Source: Desulfocapsa sp. (lineage in GTDB: Bacteria > Desulfobacterota > Desulfobulbia > Desulfobulbales > Desulfocapsaceae). Taken from it: DNA of 7,941 nucleotides. The notes beneath the pieces were generated by a model, which was given only the letters and a program-made list of their open reading frames with translations, did no database searches and was not told the DNA's origin. Numbering within the stretch: the stretch's first letter is position 1; each line of letters begins with the position of its first letter. The translations under genes were made by a program, and so were the position numbers. This document shows positions 1 to 6,466 of this stretch, piece by piece. The stretch lies in the NCBI GenBank assembly GCA_029942265.1, contig JAOZTO010000099.1:1-7941 (forward strand), given 5' to 3'.

Positions 1-118
1 TCCATTTATCTCGACATCGAACCAAAATGCTATTAAATCAACGGACTCATAAATGCGCACCTCGCATATAGAGAGTTTTTACAACGCCATCATCCTTAAA
101 ATATTCAGGAAAAATACT
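1..118. other. Left-edge region upstream of the permease gene
   Basis: No complete gene lies here. Three plus-strand frames end in stops at 34-36, 50-52 and 69-71, so the 3' end of an upstream gene could be present, but the fragment is too short to identify. A small inverted repeat ATGCG-5 nt-CGCAT sits at 53-67, with a T-run at 76-80 placed too far away for a convincing terminator. A -10-like TAAAAT at 97-102 has no correctly spaced -35. I see no riboswitch. Confidence 0.4.
107..110 (+). promoter_or_regulatory. Ribosome binding site that fixes the permease start
   Basis: AGGA lies 8 bases before the ATG at 119. No comparable Shine-Dalgarno precedes the in-frame ATG at 53, which would add 22 residues unlike the start of NCS2 permeases. 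This favours 119 as the start. Confidence 0.6.
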
Positions 119-1369
119 ATGGAACCACAGGAAATTGATAGTGACTACAATCTAAGAGGTAAGGACTTCATACTTGGTGCACAAATGCTTTTCGTTGCAC
201 TTGGGGCATTGGTACTTGTCCCCTTACTCACAGGTCTTAACCCAAATGTTGCTCTTTTTACTGCAGGGGCTGGTACCCTGCTTTTTCAGATTGTAACCAA
301 AGGTAAAGTACCCATTTTTCTTGCATCATCTTTTGCATTTATCGCACCTATTATCTACGGAGTTCAAACCTGGGGAATCGCTGGTACCATGTGTGGCTTA
401 CTAGCTGCTGGTATTTTTTATATGTTACTTTCCGTTCTTATTTATTATCAGGGAAGTGATGTTCTTCACAAAATTTTGCCCCCAATCGTGACAGGCCCTG
501 TTATCATGGTCATTGGTTTAATTCTGGCTCCGGTAGCTGTGTTTATGGCTACTGGTATGACTGGGGATGGTTCCTTTGAACTTGTACCAAGAAATACAGC
601 CTTAATAGTCGCTCTCACTTCACTTGCTGTAACCCTTGCCGTGTCGCTTCTTGGTAAAGGAATGTTCAAACTGATTCCTATTCTTTGCGGAATAACTGCC
701 GGTTATATCATCTCAATCCCATTAGGACTTGTTGATTTCACACCAGTTAAAGATGCACCATGGTTTGCAATGCCGTCCTTTACTTATCCTGTCTGGAATC
801 TTGAGGCTATTCTTTTTATCGTGCCTGTTGCCATAGCACCAGCAATTGAACATTTTGGTGACATACTTGCCATTGGGTCGGTAACAAAGAAAGACTATAT
901 TAAAGATCCCGGCATTCATCGAACAATGTTTGGCGATGGTATAGCAACAAGCTTTGCAGCCATGTTCGGTGGTCCTCCCAATACAACGTATTCCGAAGTA
1001 ACCGGTGCTGTGACCCTCACAAAAACGTTTAATCCTGCGATAATGACCTGGGCGGCACTAACTGCCATTGCCCTTGCCTTTGTTGGCAAAGTTGGCGCAC
1101 TTCTGCAAACTATACCATCTCCTGTTATGGGTGGTATTATGCTTCTGCTGTTTGGTGCCATTACAGTTGTTGGGTTAAGTACTCTCGTGCGATCTCAGGA
1201 AGATCTTACTGAACCAAGAAATCTTATCATTGTTTCCCTTATTCTCGTGATGGGAATCGGTGGAATGAGCTTTTCTGCAGGAGATTTTACTGTCAAAGGA
1301 ATTGGCTTAGCTGGTATCCTTGGTGTGCTCTTAAATCTTATTATTCCAAAACCCAAAAGTAAACAATAG
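119..1369 (+). CDS. uraA: Uracil/xanthine permease, NCS2 family (UraA-like)
   Basis: Inner-membrane nucleobase:cation symporter that imports a pyrimidine or purine base, probably uracil, for salvage. The protein has 416 residues, usual for the family, and is strongly hydrophobic throughout, consistent with the 14-segment fold. Family landmarks are the early LVPLLTGLNP segment (residues 33-42), the TM8 segment AIEHFGD (242-248) with the substrate glutamate E244, and the TM10 segment GGPPNTTYSEVTG (284-296) with a second glutamate E293. E244 and E293 match UraA Glu241 and Glu290. UraA has His245 where this protein has D248, as in the xanthine/urate members XanQ and UapA, so the substrate is not certain. 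The start at 119 is chosen for its AGGA site; an upstream ATG at 53 would give 438 residues. rsmI follows 12 bases later and is probably cotranscribed. The family call is firm; the exact substrate is inferred. Confidence 0.9.
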   Translation: MEPQEIDSDYNLRGKDFILGAQMLFVALGALVLVPLLTGLNPNVALFTAGAGTLLFQIVTKGKVPIFLASSFAFIAPIIYGVQTWGIAGTMCGLLAAGIFYMLLSVLIYYQGSDVLHKILPPIVTGPVIMVIGLILAPVAVFMATGMTGDGSFELVPRNTALIVALTSLAVTLAVSLLGKGMFKLIPILCGITAGYIISIPLGLVDFTPVKDAPWFAMPSFTYPVWNLEAILFIVPVAIAPAIEHFGDILAIGSVTKKDYIKDPGIHRTMFGDGIATSFAAMFGGPPNTTYSEVTGAVTLTKTFNPAIMTWAALTAIALAFVGKVGALLQTIPSPVMGGIMLLLFGAITVVGLSTLVRSQEDLTEPRNLIIVSLILVMGIGGMSFSAGDFTVKGIGLAGILGVLLNLIIPKPKSKQ

Positions 1370-1381
1370 TTGATCACAAAA

Positions 1382-2251
1382 ATGGGTAAAAACAACGACA
1401 TAATCCTTGGGACCCTTTATGTTGCTGCTACTCCCATCGGTAACCTTGAAGACATCACCCTGCGTTGCCTTCGTGTGCTTGGTGATGTCGATTTAATTGC
1501 AGCTGAAGATACTCGACACACTCGAAAACTCCTCACTCATTTCAACATTTCAACCCCATTAATCAGTTATTATCGGGAGAATGAAACTGAGCGATCTGCC
1601 CAGCTTGTTAAACGACTCCTCGGTGGCGAATCCATTGCTCTTGTATCAGATGCAGGCACTCCAGGTATTTCCGATCCAGGTGCGGTACTCGTTACCTGTG
1701 CCCGAGCTGCTGGTATCACAACAGTACCAATCCCAGGAGCCTCTGCCATAACCACTGCTCTCTCTGTTTCTGGATTGAGCGCCCCGCACTTTCTTTTTTT
1801 AGGATTCGCACCTTCCCAAAAAGCTCATAGAAGGACTCTTCTCACATCACTAAAAGATTTTCAATGGCCCATCGTTTTTTATGAATCACCTCGCCGAATT
1901 GCCAGCCTACTCACTGATATTCTCACAATCATGGGGAATCGGAACGCATTATGGGGCCGAGAAATCACAAAAAAATATGAAGACTTTAAACAGGATACTA
2001 TTAAAAACCTCCTTGGTCACGCTACTGCCCAGAATAATCGAGGGGAATTTGTTTTAATCGTTGAGCCTGGTGAAATACTGCATGCAGAAGGGTCGAATAC
2101 TCACGACCTTATTGTATGGTACAAAAAAAATACTTCCATGTCCATGAAGGATGTCTGCCGGAAAATTGCAACTGACCTTGGGCTGTCCAGATCTGCCGTA
2201 TATCAGGAAGCACTTGGTATTTATAAGGATAAAACTAACAACAAATTTTGA
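1382..2251 (+). CDS. rsmI: 16S rRNA (cytidine-1402-2'-O)-methyltransferase RsmI
   Basis: Cytoplasmic SAM-dependent enzyme of the tetrapyrrole-methylase fold that 2'-O-methylates C1402 in the ribosomal P-site decoding region, working with RsmH. The 289-residue length is typical. Clear family motifs in order are ATPIGNLEDIT (16-26), AAEDTRHTRKLL (40-51), LVSDAGTPGISDPG (87-100), PGASA (118-122), GFAPSQKAHRR (141-151), FYESPRR (166-172) and GEFVLIVEP (221-229), followed by the usual small helical C-terminal domain ending in LSRSAVYQEAL. The start is uncertain. ATG at 1382 is preferred; a TTG at 1370 directly after the permease stop would add four residues, and neither has a good Shine-Dalgarno, suggesting translational coupling to the permease. 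Function and identity are firm from the motifs. Confidence 0.95.
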   Translation: MGKNNDIILGTLYVAATPIGNLEDITLRCLRVLGDVDLIAAEDTRHTRKLLTHFNISTPLISYYRENETERSAQLVKRLLGGESIALVSDAGTPGISDPGAVLVTCARAAGITTVPIPGASAITTALSVSGLSAPHFLFLGFAPSQKAHRRTLLTSLKDFQWPIVFYESPRRIASLLTDILTIMGNRNALWGREITKKYEDFKQDTIKNLLGHATAQNNRGEFVLIVEPGEILHAEGSNTHDLIVWYKKNTSMSMKDVCRKIATDLGLSRSAVYQEALGIYKDKTNNKF

Positions 2252-2271
2252 TGAATTTTTAAATATTTAAT

Positions 2272-3897
2272 ATGACTACTAGAAGCTGCGTAAGCCCAGG
2301 AAAACAATTTATTTTTGGTATTCATAAGCCTGGATACGTAACTAAAAATTTAAGGACTCATAACAATATTGTCTCTCTTGGGACGACAAGCTCCGGTTCC
2401 TCGATTTCAAACAATGCTAATTTTCCGGAAACAGATGTAATAGTCGCCAAAGCAGATTGGATTTTTGAAGTGGCAAATCCTTTTTCATTTAAAGGATCGA
2501 CCTTTATAAACAAAAAATGGGCCGATACCAATGCCCTTACCCCAGAACGTATCCAACTTCCGCCTAAGCCAACTCTTTCTTTTACTGATTTCCTTATTCA
2601 CGAACAAATCGCCCCAGCTCTTCTTAAAAAGTTACCCCCTCCCCTGCTACTTGCTCTTGCTACCACCTCAACAGATTCTGCTGATCTTATTCAACTAGCC
2701 GAGCATAGTTGTACCATAAAAAAAGATTCCGACGGTATCCCTAAGGGACTGGAATACAAAGTAAACACCCGAGGAAAAACAGACGCCGTCATTCACAATC
2801 ACGCATTATTTGAAGCAGTTGCCAATAACCCGGATCTTCCTGACAGCTACAAACTTATTATGGTTTTACGCCCAGGAGTACAAGGGAAAAGTGAAATTGT
2901 TGGTGAATATAAAGATGAAAAAGAAACTCATGTTTTCGAGTACCTAAGAAGTAATTCGTATATTGCTGAAGGTCATTACGCTGCAAATATGGCAGATGAT
3001 GCCATTCGATATTCTATCAGCTGTTTATCAGAAGCAGATATGACGGGTTTGCGTCACCTCTACTATCAAAGGAGTTTTGTACGTTTGGCAAGTGATCTTG
3101 GCATCCAAACAGATGCAAGTAAAAATATACTCTCTGAAAAATCTATTGAGACACTAAGGCAATCAATTATTAGTAAGATTACTAAATCAACAAATCTTTC
3201 AAACACAGCTACATTATGGGGTTGGAACTTCGGATTTGACTATTCTCCAACCGGTTACAGACTCCATGCATCACATCAACAAGTTCATCAACAATATGCA
3301 ATGCTTCCTGAAACTATAGAGGGTTTTGCAGGAAATATGAACACAGCAGTTGGTGAAATAAACTCATTTGCCTGCGGTGATATGGTTGCTGAGATGATGC
3401 GTTTATATAATACTGAACATAACACATCTTTTTTCGTCGATTATCTTTTCTGTATCAGAAACAATGTTCGAATGGACGGAAAAACCGACCTGGAAGCAGA
3501 CCTTATTGTGTGGGAAGATGAGCACGTCATGCTTTTTGTTCCCAAAGCACAAACTTCTCAATGGGAATTACAACTTATCGCATTGACGAATACCGCAGGA
3601 GACATAATTGGTAACATCCTTGAAGCTGATACTGCTTCAAGGATGTCATTAAACAGGGGAATATTTTTTGCACAAAAAGCATTAAACGGGCTTGGAGCCA
3701 CAATGGTTACATCCATCGAGTATTCCAAACGAATGGGTCGTTCTGGGGAAACAGGACAACATTTACTCTACAGTTTCCAGCCTCGTCTTCCCCAATCACC
3801 TGGAGCATTCAGCGAGACACAGTTACGATACATCAACGGACATTACCCTGAAGATTTCGCCCTTGTGTGCAGACAACAACTACAATCGTTGTTTTAA
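2272..3897 (+). CDS. Uncharacterised 541-residue protein, possible HIT/GalT-like fold
   Basis: I do not recognise a named family. The protein is soluble-looking, with no signal peptide or membrane segment. The N-terminal 50 residues are rich in Ser, Thr and Asn and look weakly ordered. A central conserved-looking stretch contains WGWNFGFDYSPTGYRLHASH (316-335) with histidines at 332, 335 and 339. The C-terminal part includes WEDEHVMLFVPKAQTSQWEL (414-433) and a GATMVTSIEYSKRMG run (475-489). The clustered histidines followed by a 'VPK' beta-strand recall nucleotidyl-transferases of the HIT/GalT superfamily, but the canonical H-x-H-x-H pattern is not met, so this is only a suggestion. It lies 20 bases after rsmI and probably shares its transcript. 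No Shine-Dalgarno precedes the ATG and no other nearby ATG exists in frame, so the start is moderately secure. The stop overlaps the end of fliW by 4 bases, and a perfect 13-bp hairpin lies in codons 448-459. Composition matches its neighbours. That it is a real gene is well supported; function is unknown. Confidence 0.8.
   Translation: MTTRSCVSPGKQFIFGIHKPGYVTKNLRTHNNIVSLGTTSSGSSISNNANFPETDVIVAKADWIFEVANPFSFKGSTFINKKWADTNALTPERIQLPPKPTLSFTDFLIHEQIAPALLKKLPPPLLLALATTSTDSADLIQLAEHSCTIKKDSDGIPKGLEYKVNTRGKTDAVIHNHALFEAVANNPDLPDSYKLIMVLRPGVQGKSEIVGEYKDEKETHVFEYLRSNSYIAEGHYAANMADDAIRYSISCLSEADMTGLRHLYYQRSFVRLASDLGIQTDASKNILSEKSIETLRQSIISKITKSTNLSNTATLWGWNFGFDYSPTGYRLHASHQQVHQQYAMLPETIEGFAGNMNTAVGEINSFACGDMVAEMMRLYNTEHNTSFFVDYLFCIRNNVRMDGKTDLEADLIVWEDEHVMLFVPKAQTSQWELQLIALTNTAGDIIGNILEADTASRMSLNRGIFFAQKALNGLGATMVTSIEYSKRMGRSGETGQHLLYSFQPRLPQSPGAFSETQLRYINGHYPEDFALVCRQQLQSLF
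3614..3646. repeat. Perfect 13-bp inverted repeat inside the uncharacterised gene
   Basis: ACATCCTTGAAGC at 3614-3626 and its exact reverse complement GCTTCAAGGATGT at 3634-3646 flank a 7-base loop TGATACT. The element encodes residues 448-459 of the unknown protein without breaking the frame. No T-run follows on either strand, so it is not a standard intrinsic terminator. It can fold as a stable stem-loop in the sense mRNA and in any read-through RNA from fliW on the other strand. Its function is unknown. Confidence 0.85.
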
Positions 3898-4313
3898 TGC
3901 TCGGTAACTGCCGATTGACGTTTTAATACTTTTTGCAGTCCCAGTTGTTCATGAACATTAATAACCAAAGGGCCACCAATATTTGCACCTAGTTGAGAAG
4001 TGTCTGTAGTGTCTTTTTTCTTCAACATAAGAAACACACCAATATCTAATGGATTATCTGCTTTTATGGTTTTTTGCTCAATATCATCAAGGTAAATATC
4101 ATAATTCAAATCATATGCTGTTGGATCAACAAGAGTGAAGGTCACAACAGGTGTTTCACAGGATTCAAGCCAATACGCTGAATTTTTACCATCTTCCTTG
4201 TGAAAAATTTTGAAAGTAGTGTATTCTTCAAATCCTGGAATACCTTTTGGGAATGTAAATACATTTTCTGATTGAATTGATGGCTGTTGCGTCACTTTGC
4301 TTTGCATACTCAT
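3894..4313 (-). CDS. fliW: Flagellar assembly factor FliW
   Basis: Small cytoplasmic protein that, in characterised bacteria, binds the global RNA regulator CsrA non-competitively and is titrated by flagellin. It thereby couples flagellin translation to filament assembly. The 139 residues are slightly short of the common 140-155. Family marks are FPKGIPGFEEY (21-31), the beta-rich centre around TPVVTFTLVDP, a NPLDIGVFLML strand, and the closing GGPLVINVHEQLGLQKVL. The start has an AGGGAG site (4324-4319) 5 bases before the ATG; a second Met two codons later lacks this spacing. The gene stands alone: its usual partner csrA and the flgK/flgL cluster are not in the window, and it faces trpB divergently. 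A candidate sigma-28 promoter lies upstream. Its 3' end overlaps the convergent unknown gene by 4 bases. Confidence 0.93.
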   Translation of the reverse strand: MSMQSKVTQQPSIQSENVFTFPKGIPGFEEYTTFKIFHKEDGKNSAYWLESCETPVVTFTLVDPTAYDLNYDIYLDDIEQKTIKADNPLDIGVFLMLKKKDTTDTSQLGANIGGPLVINVHEQLGLQKVLKRQSAVTEH

Positions 4314-4370
4314 AATCGCTCCCTGATTGTGGTGTTTATATAATGTGTTGTGAAATACTGCATACTACTT

Positions 4371-4398
4371 TTATCGGTTAGTTTGCAGATTTGTTTTA
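4371..4398 (-). promoter_or_regulatory. Candidate sigma-28 (FliA) promoter for fliW
   Basis: On the minus strand TAAA (4398-4395) is followed after 16 bases by ACCGATAA (4378-4371). The flagellar sigma-28 consensus is TAAA-N15-GCCGATAA, so the -10 box matches 7 of 8 positions, the -35 core 4 of 4, and the spacing is one base long. Transcription would start near 4364, giving a leader of about 50 bases before the fliW ATG. The target gene being flagellar supports the call. Confidence 0.55.
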
Positions 4399-4414
4399 GT
4401 ACTTTGTTATAAAA

Positions 4415-4420
4415 ATGGAG
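4415..4420 (+). promoter_or_regulatory. trpB ribosome binding site
   Basis: ATGGAG with core GGAG at 4417-4420 sits 5 bases before the trpB ATG at 4426 and supports that start. The ATG inside the site (4415) is out of frame with trpB. Confidence 0.6.
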
Positions 4421-4425
4421 TTAAG

Positions 4426-5658
4426 ATGGATAAAAACGGATTTTTTGGAAACTGGGGAGGAGCGTACATTCCCGAAGTGCTACATCAAACTTTTCAGGAA
4501 TTAACTGCAGAATACACAAGGTGCCGCAATGACCCTGATTTCTGGCAAGAATATCTGCATCTTATGTCGACCTACTCCTGTCGGCCAACACCACTGACAT
4601 ATGCTGAAAACCTCAGTGCTCATTTTGGTGGTGCCAAGATATATATTAAAAGAGAAGATCTTAACCACACGGGTGCTCATAAAGCCAATAATGTTATGGG
4701 GCAGGGATTGCTCGTTAAACGAATGGGAAAAAAACGAGTCATTGCTGAAACTGGTGCTGGACAACATGGCATGGCAACAGCCACAATGGCTGCGAAATTT
4801 GGATTGGAATGCACTATTTACATGGGCGAAGAAGACGTACTTCGCCAACGCCCAAATGTGTTTTGGATGGAAAAGATGGGCGCCACTGTGGTTCCTGTAA
4901 AAGACGGTTCGCGCACACTAAAAGACGCTATCAATGAGGCTTTCCGCGATTGGGTCACTAATGTCGATGATACCCATTATGTCTTTGGAACTGCGTGTGG
5001 TCCTGCCCCTTTTCCTGAAATGGTTGCTTGGTTTCAATCCATAATTGGTATTGAGGCTGCTGATCAAATTTTAAACTATCACGGAAAAATGCCAAAAAAA
5101 ATCTACGCTTGTGTCGGTGGAGGATCAAATGCCATGGGGATATTTAAGCGATTCCTTGAAGAGCCTGATGTAGAACTCATTGGTGTAGAAGCTGGTGGAC
5201 ACGGTGCTGAATCCGGGGCACATGCTATACGTCTTTCAAATCCTGATGCGATGCCAGGTGTTGCGCAGGGCTATAAAACCATGTTTTTACAAAATTCCGA
5301 CGGCCAGATGAAACCCACCCATTCCGTTGCTGCAGGACTTGATTATGTTGGAGTATCACCAATCCTAAGTGATCTGTGGGAAAAGAAACAGGTTCGTTTT
5401 GAGTCTGCAACAGATGACGAAGTGATGGAATCGCTTGATATTACGATGAAACTTGAGGGGATAATTCCAGCACTCGAATCCGCTCATGCCTTCGCAGGTG
5501 CATTCAGGGAAGCTGGACAACTTGCGAACGAAGATGCAATCATCATCAATCAATCAGGTCGTGGCGATAAAGATATATTCACCATTGCTCACGCCTTTGA
5601 TGATCCATCATGGAAACAATTTATCATTGATCGTGGTAAAGAATATTTACAACAGTAA
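4426..5658 (+). CDS. trpB: Tryptophan synthase beta subunit TrpB
   Basis: PLP enzyme that condenses indole with L-serine to give tryptophan, acting in the cytoplasm as the beta dimer of the alpha2-beta2 complex. The 410 residues are near the family norm. Catalytic features are present: the PLP lysine K86 in HTGAHKANN (81-89), the general acid/base E108 in AETGAGQHG (107-115), the phosphate-binding GGGSN (231-235), D306 in AAGLDY, EGIIPALESAHA, and the C-terminal QSGRGDKD. Several normally conserved spots differ: GPAP (192-195) for GPHP, AQG (280-282) for the usual HG, and VSPILSDL (310-317) where typical TrpB1 has VGPEH or VGPQH. The N-terminal half and loop spacing are those of TrpB1, so it should be an active alpha-dependent enzyme, though its coupling to TrpA may be altered. 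trpA follows after 33 bases; trpE, G, D, C and F are not adjacent. Confidence 0.95.
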   Translation: MDKNGFFGNWGGAYIPEVLHQTFQELTAEYTRCRNDPDFWQEYLHLMSTYSCRPTPLTYAENLSAHFGGAKIYIKREDLNHTGAHKANNVMGQGLLVKRMGKKRVIAETGAGQHGMATATMAAKFGLECTIYMGEEDVLRQRPNVFWMEKMGATVVPVKDGSRTLKDAINEAFRDWVTNVDDTHYVFGTACGPAPFPEMVAWFQSIIGIEAADQILNYHGKMPKKIYACVGGGSNAMGIFKRFLEEPDVELIGVEAGGHGAESGAHAIRLSNPDAMPGVAQGYKTMFLQNSDGQMKPTHSVAAGLDYVGVSPILSDLWEKKQVRFESATDDEVMESLDITMKLEGIIPALESAHAFAGAFREAGQLANEDAIIINQSGRGDKDIFTIAHAFDDPSWKQFIIDRGKEYLQQ

Positions 5659-5679
5659 CTATTCTTTCACCGATACATT

Positions 5680-5683
5680 AGGA
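5680..5683 (+). promoter_or_regulatory. trpA ribosome binding site
   Basis: AGGA, 8 bases before the trpA ATG at 5692. Its presence in the 33-base trpB-trpA gap suggests independent initiation on a shared transcript, unlike the overlapping stop/start coupling of E. coli trpBA. Confidence 0.55.
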
Positions 5684-5691
5684 ACATCCAT

Positions 5692-6456
5692 ATGATACTT
5701 GAACAGCAATTGCGAAAACAATTAGATACAAAAGACATCCTTCTCATAACCCATATTGTACTGGGATATCCTTCATTCGACGTAAATCGTGAAGTCATTC
5801 AACAGATGGTTACAAATGGTGTTGATTGTATTGAAATGCAAATTCCATTTTCAGAACCCATGGCAGACGGTCCTGTTATATTAAAAGCTAATCAGGATTC
5901 ACTTGCAGCAGGCACCACAGTTGAAGAATGTTTTGTCTTTGCAGAAGAAATGACTCAACGGTATGATATACCATTTCTTTTTATGACATATTATAATATT
6001 ATTTTTGCATATGGGGAAGAGGCCTTTTTCAAACGTTCAGCTAAAAATCGCATCAAAGGTTTAATAATTCCCGATCTTCCTCCTGAAATGGCTGAATCAT
6101 TTCTCGAATTTGCCAAAACATATCAGATTTCTCCAATTCTTATATACACACCAACTTCAACAGATCAACGTATGAAAGAACTGGCAGGATACGGAAACGG
6201 ATTTATCTACTGTGCTGCAAGGCGCGGAGTCACTGGAAAAAAATCTGAATTGGGACAAGATTTTGACAGCTATCTGGCAAGATGTCGATCTGCCACAGAC
6301 TTACCATTAGCTGTCGGTTTTGGTATTCAAAATAAAGAAGATATCGATGTACTTAAGGGCAAAGCTGATATGGCTGTAATTGGATCACGCACGATAACAC
6401 TTGTGGACACCGAAGGTACAGAAATGGTGGGATCGTTTATTGCTGGATTACGGTAA
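5692..6456 (+). CDS. trpA: Tryptophan synthase alpha subunit TrpA
   Basis: TIM-barrel subunit that cleaves indole-3-glycerol phosphate into indole and glyceraldehyde 3-phosphate and channels indole to TrpB. The catalytic pair is present: E48 in CIEMQIPFSEP and D59 in MADGP, corresponding to Glu49 and Asp60 of the enteric enzyme. Also visible are MTYYN (98-102) at the tunnel strand, Y173 in FIYCAARRGVTG (loop 6), and the phosphate-site segments VGFGI and VIGSRTI. At 254 residues it is somewhat shorter than the usual 260-270, the loss being mostly at the C-terminus, and it has the variant SEP where SDP is standard. It lies 33 bases after trpB and is probably cotranscribed. Its stop is only 10 bases from the end of the convergent regulator gene, with no visible terminator between. 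Identity is firm. Confidence 0.94.
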   Translation: MILEQQLRKQLDTKDILLITHIVLGYPSFDVNREVIQQMVTNGVDCIEMQIPFSEPMADGPVILKANQDSLAAGTTVEECFVFAEEMTQRYDIPFLFMTYYNIIFAYGEEAFFKRSAKNRIKGLIIPDLPPEMAESFLEFAKTYQISPILIYTPTSTDQRMKELAGYGNGFIYCAARRGVTGKKSELGQDFDSYLARCRSATDLPLAVGFGIQNKEDIDVLKGKADMAVIGSRTITLVDTEGTEMVGSFIAGLR

Positions 6457-6466
6457 AGAGTTGCAT

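Larger units (their letters stand above)
4314..4425. promoter_or_regulatory. Divergent fliW/trpB intergenic region
   Basis: These 112 bases must hold the promoters of both fliW (leftward) and trpB (rightward). The fliW side has a candidate sigma-28 promoter at 4371-4398. For trpB there is a perfect TATAAT at 4339-4344 without a recognisable -35, and a TTGCAG (4383-4388) to TATAAA (4408-4413) pair with a 19-base spacer that would start transcription inside the ribosome binding site. No trpB promoter can be named with confidence. I find no tryptophan leader peptide, T-box or palindromic TrpR operator. Confidence 0.6.

Noticed and set aside
53..80. Terminator of an upstream gene (ATGCG/CGCAT stem and T-run)
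   Set aside because: Five-bp stem with the T-run eight bases away; not a standard terminator shape.
74..102. Possible permease promoter TTTACA with TAAAAT
   Set aside because: The boxes are only 13 bases apart, too close for sigma-70.
53..118. In-frame ATG at 53 extending the permease by 22 residues
   Set aside because: No ribosome site, it lies in a small inverted repeat, and the extension does not resemble NCS2 N-termini; ATG 119 has AGGA at good spacing.
1370..1381. TTG start of rsmI directly after the permease stop
   Set aside because: ATG 1382 is only four codons later and leaves a normal RsmI N-terminus; neither start has a clear ribosome site, so ATG was preferred.
466..1401. Minus-strand open frames of 65-81 residues within the permease gene
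   Set aside because: They are antisense shadows of a clearly coding membrane protein and have no recognisable product.
3873..3895. Terminator ACAAC-loop-GTTGT-TTT at the end of the unknown gene
   Set aside because: Only five mostly A/T pairs inside the coding region; too weak to call.
4361..4413. TrpR operator, T-box or attenuator ahead of trpB
   Set aside because: No CTAG-type palindrome, no leader peptide with Trp codons and no terminator/antiterminator pair could be found.
4383..4413. TTGCAG/TATAAA promoter for trpB
   Set aside because: The 19-base spacer is long and the predicted start would fall in the ribosome binding site.
4501..4900. Open frames of about 100 residues on both strands within trpB
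   Set aside because: Out-of-frame readings of a strongly conserved enzyme gene; no family resemblance.
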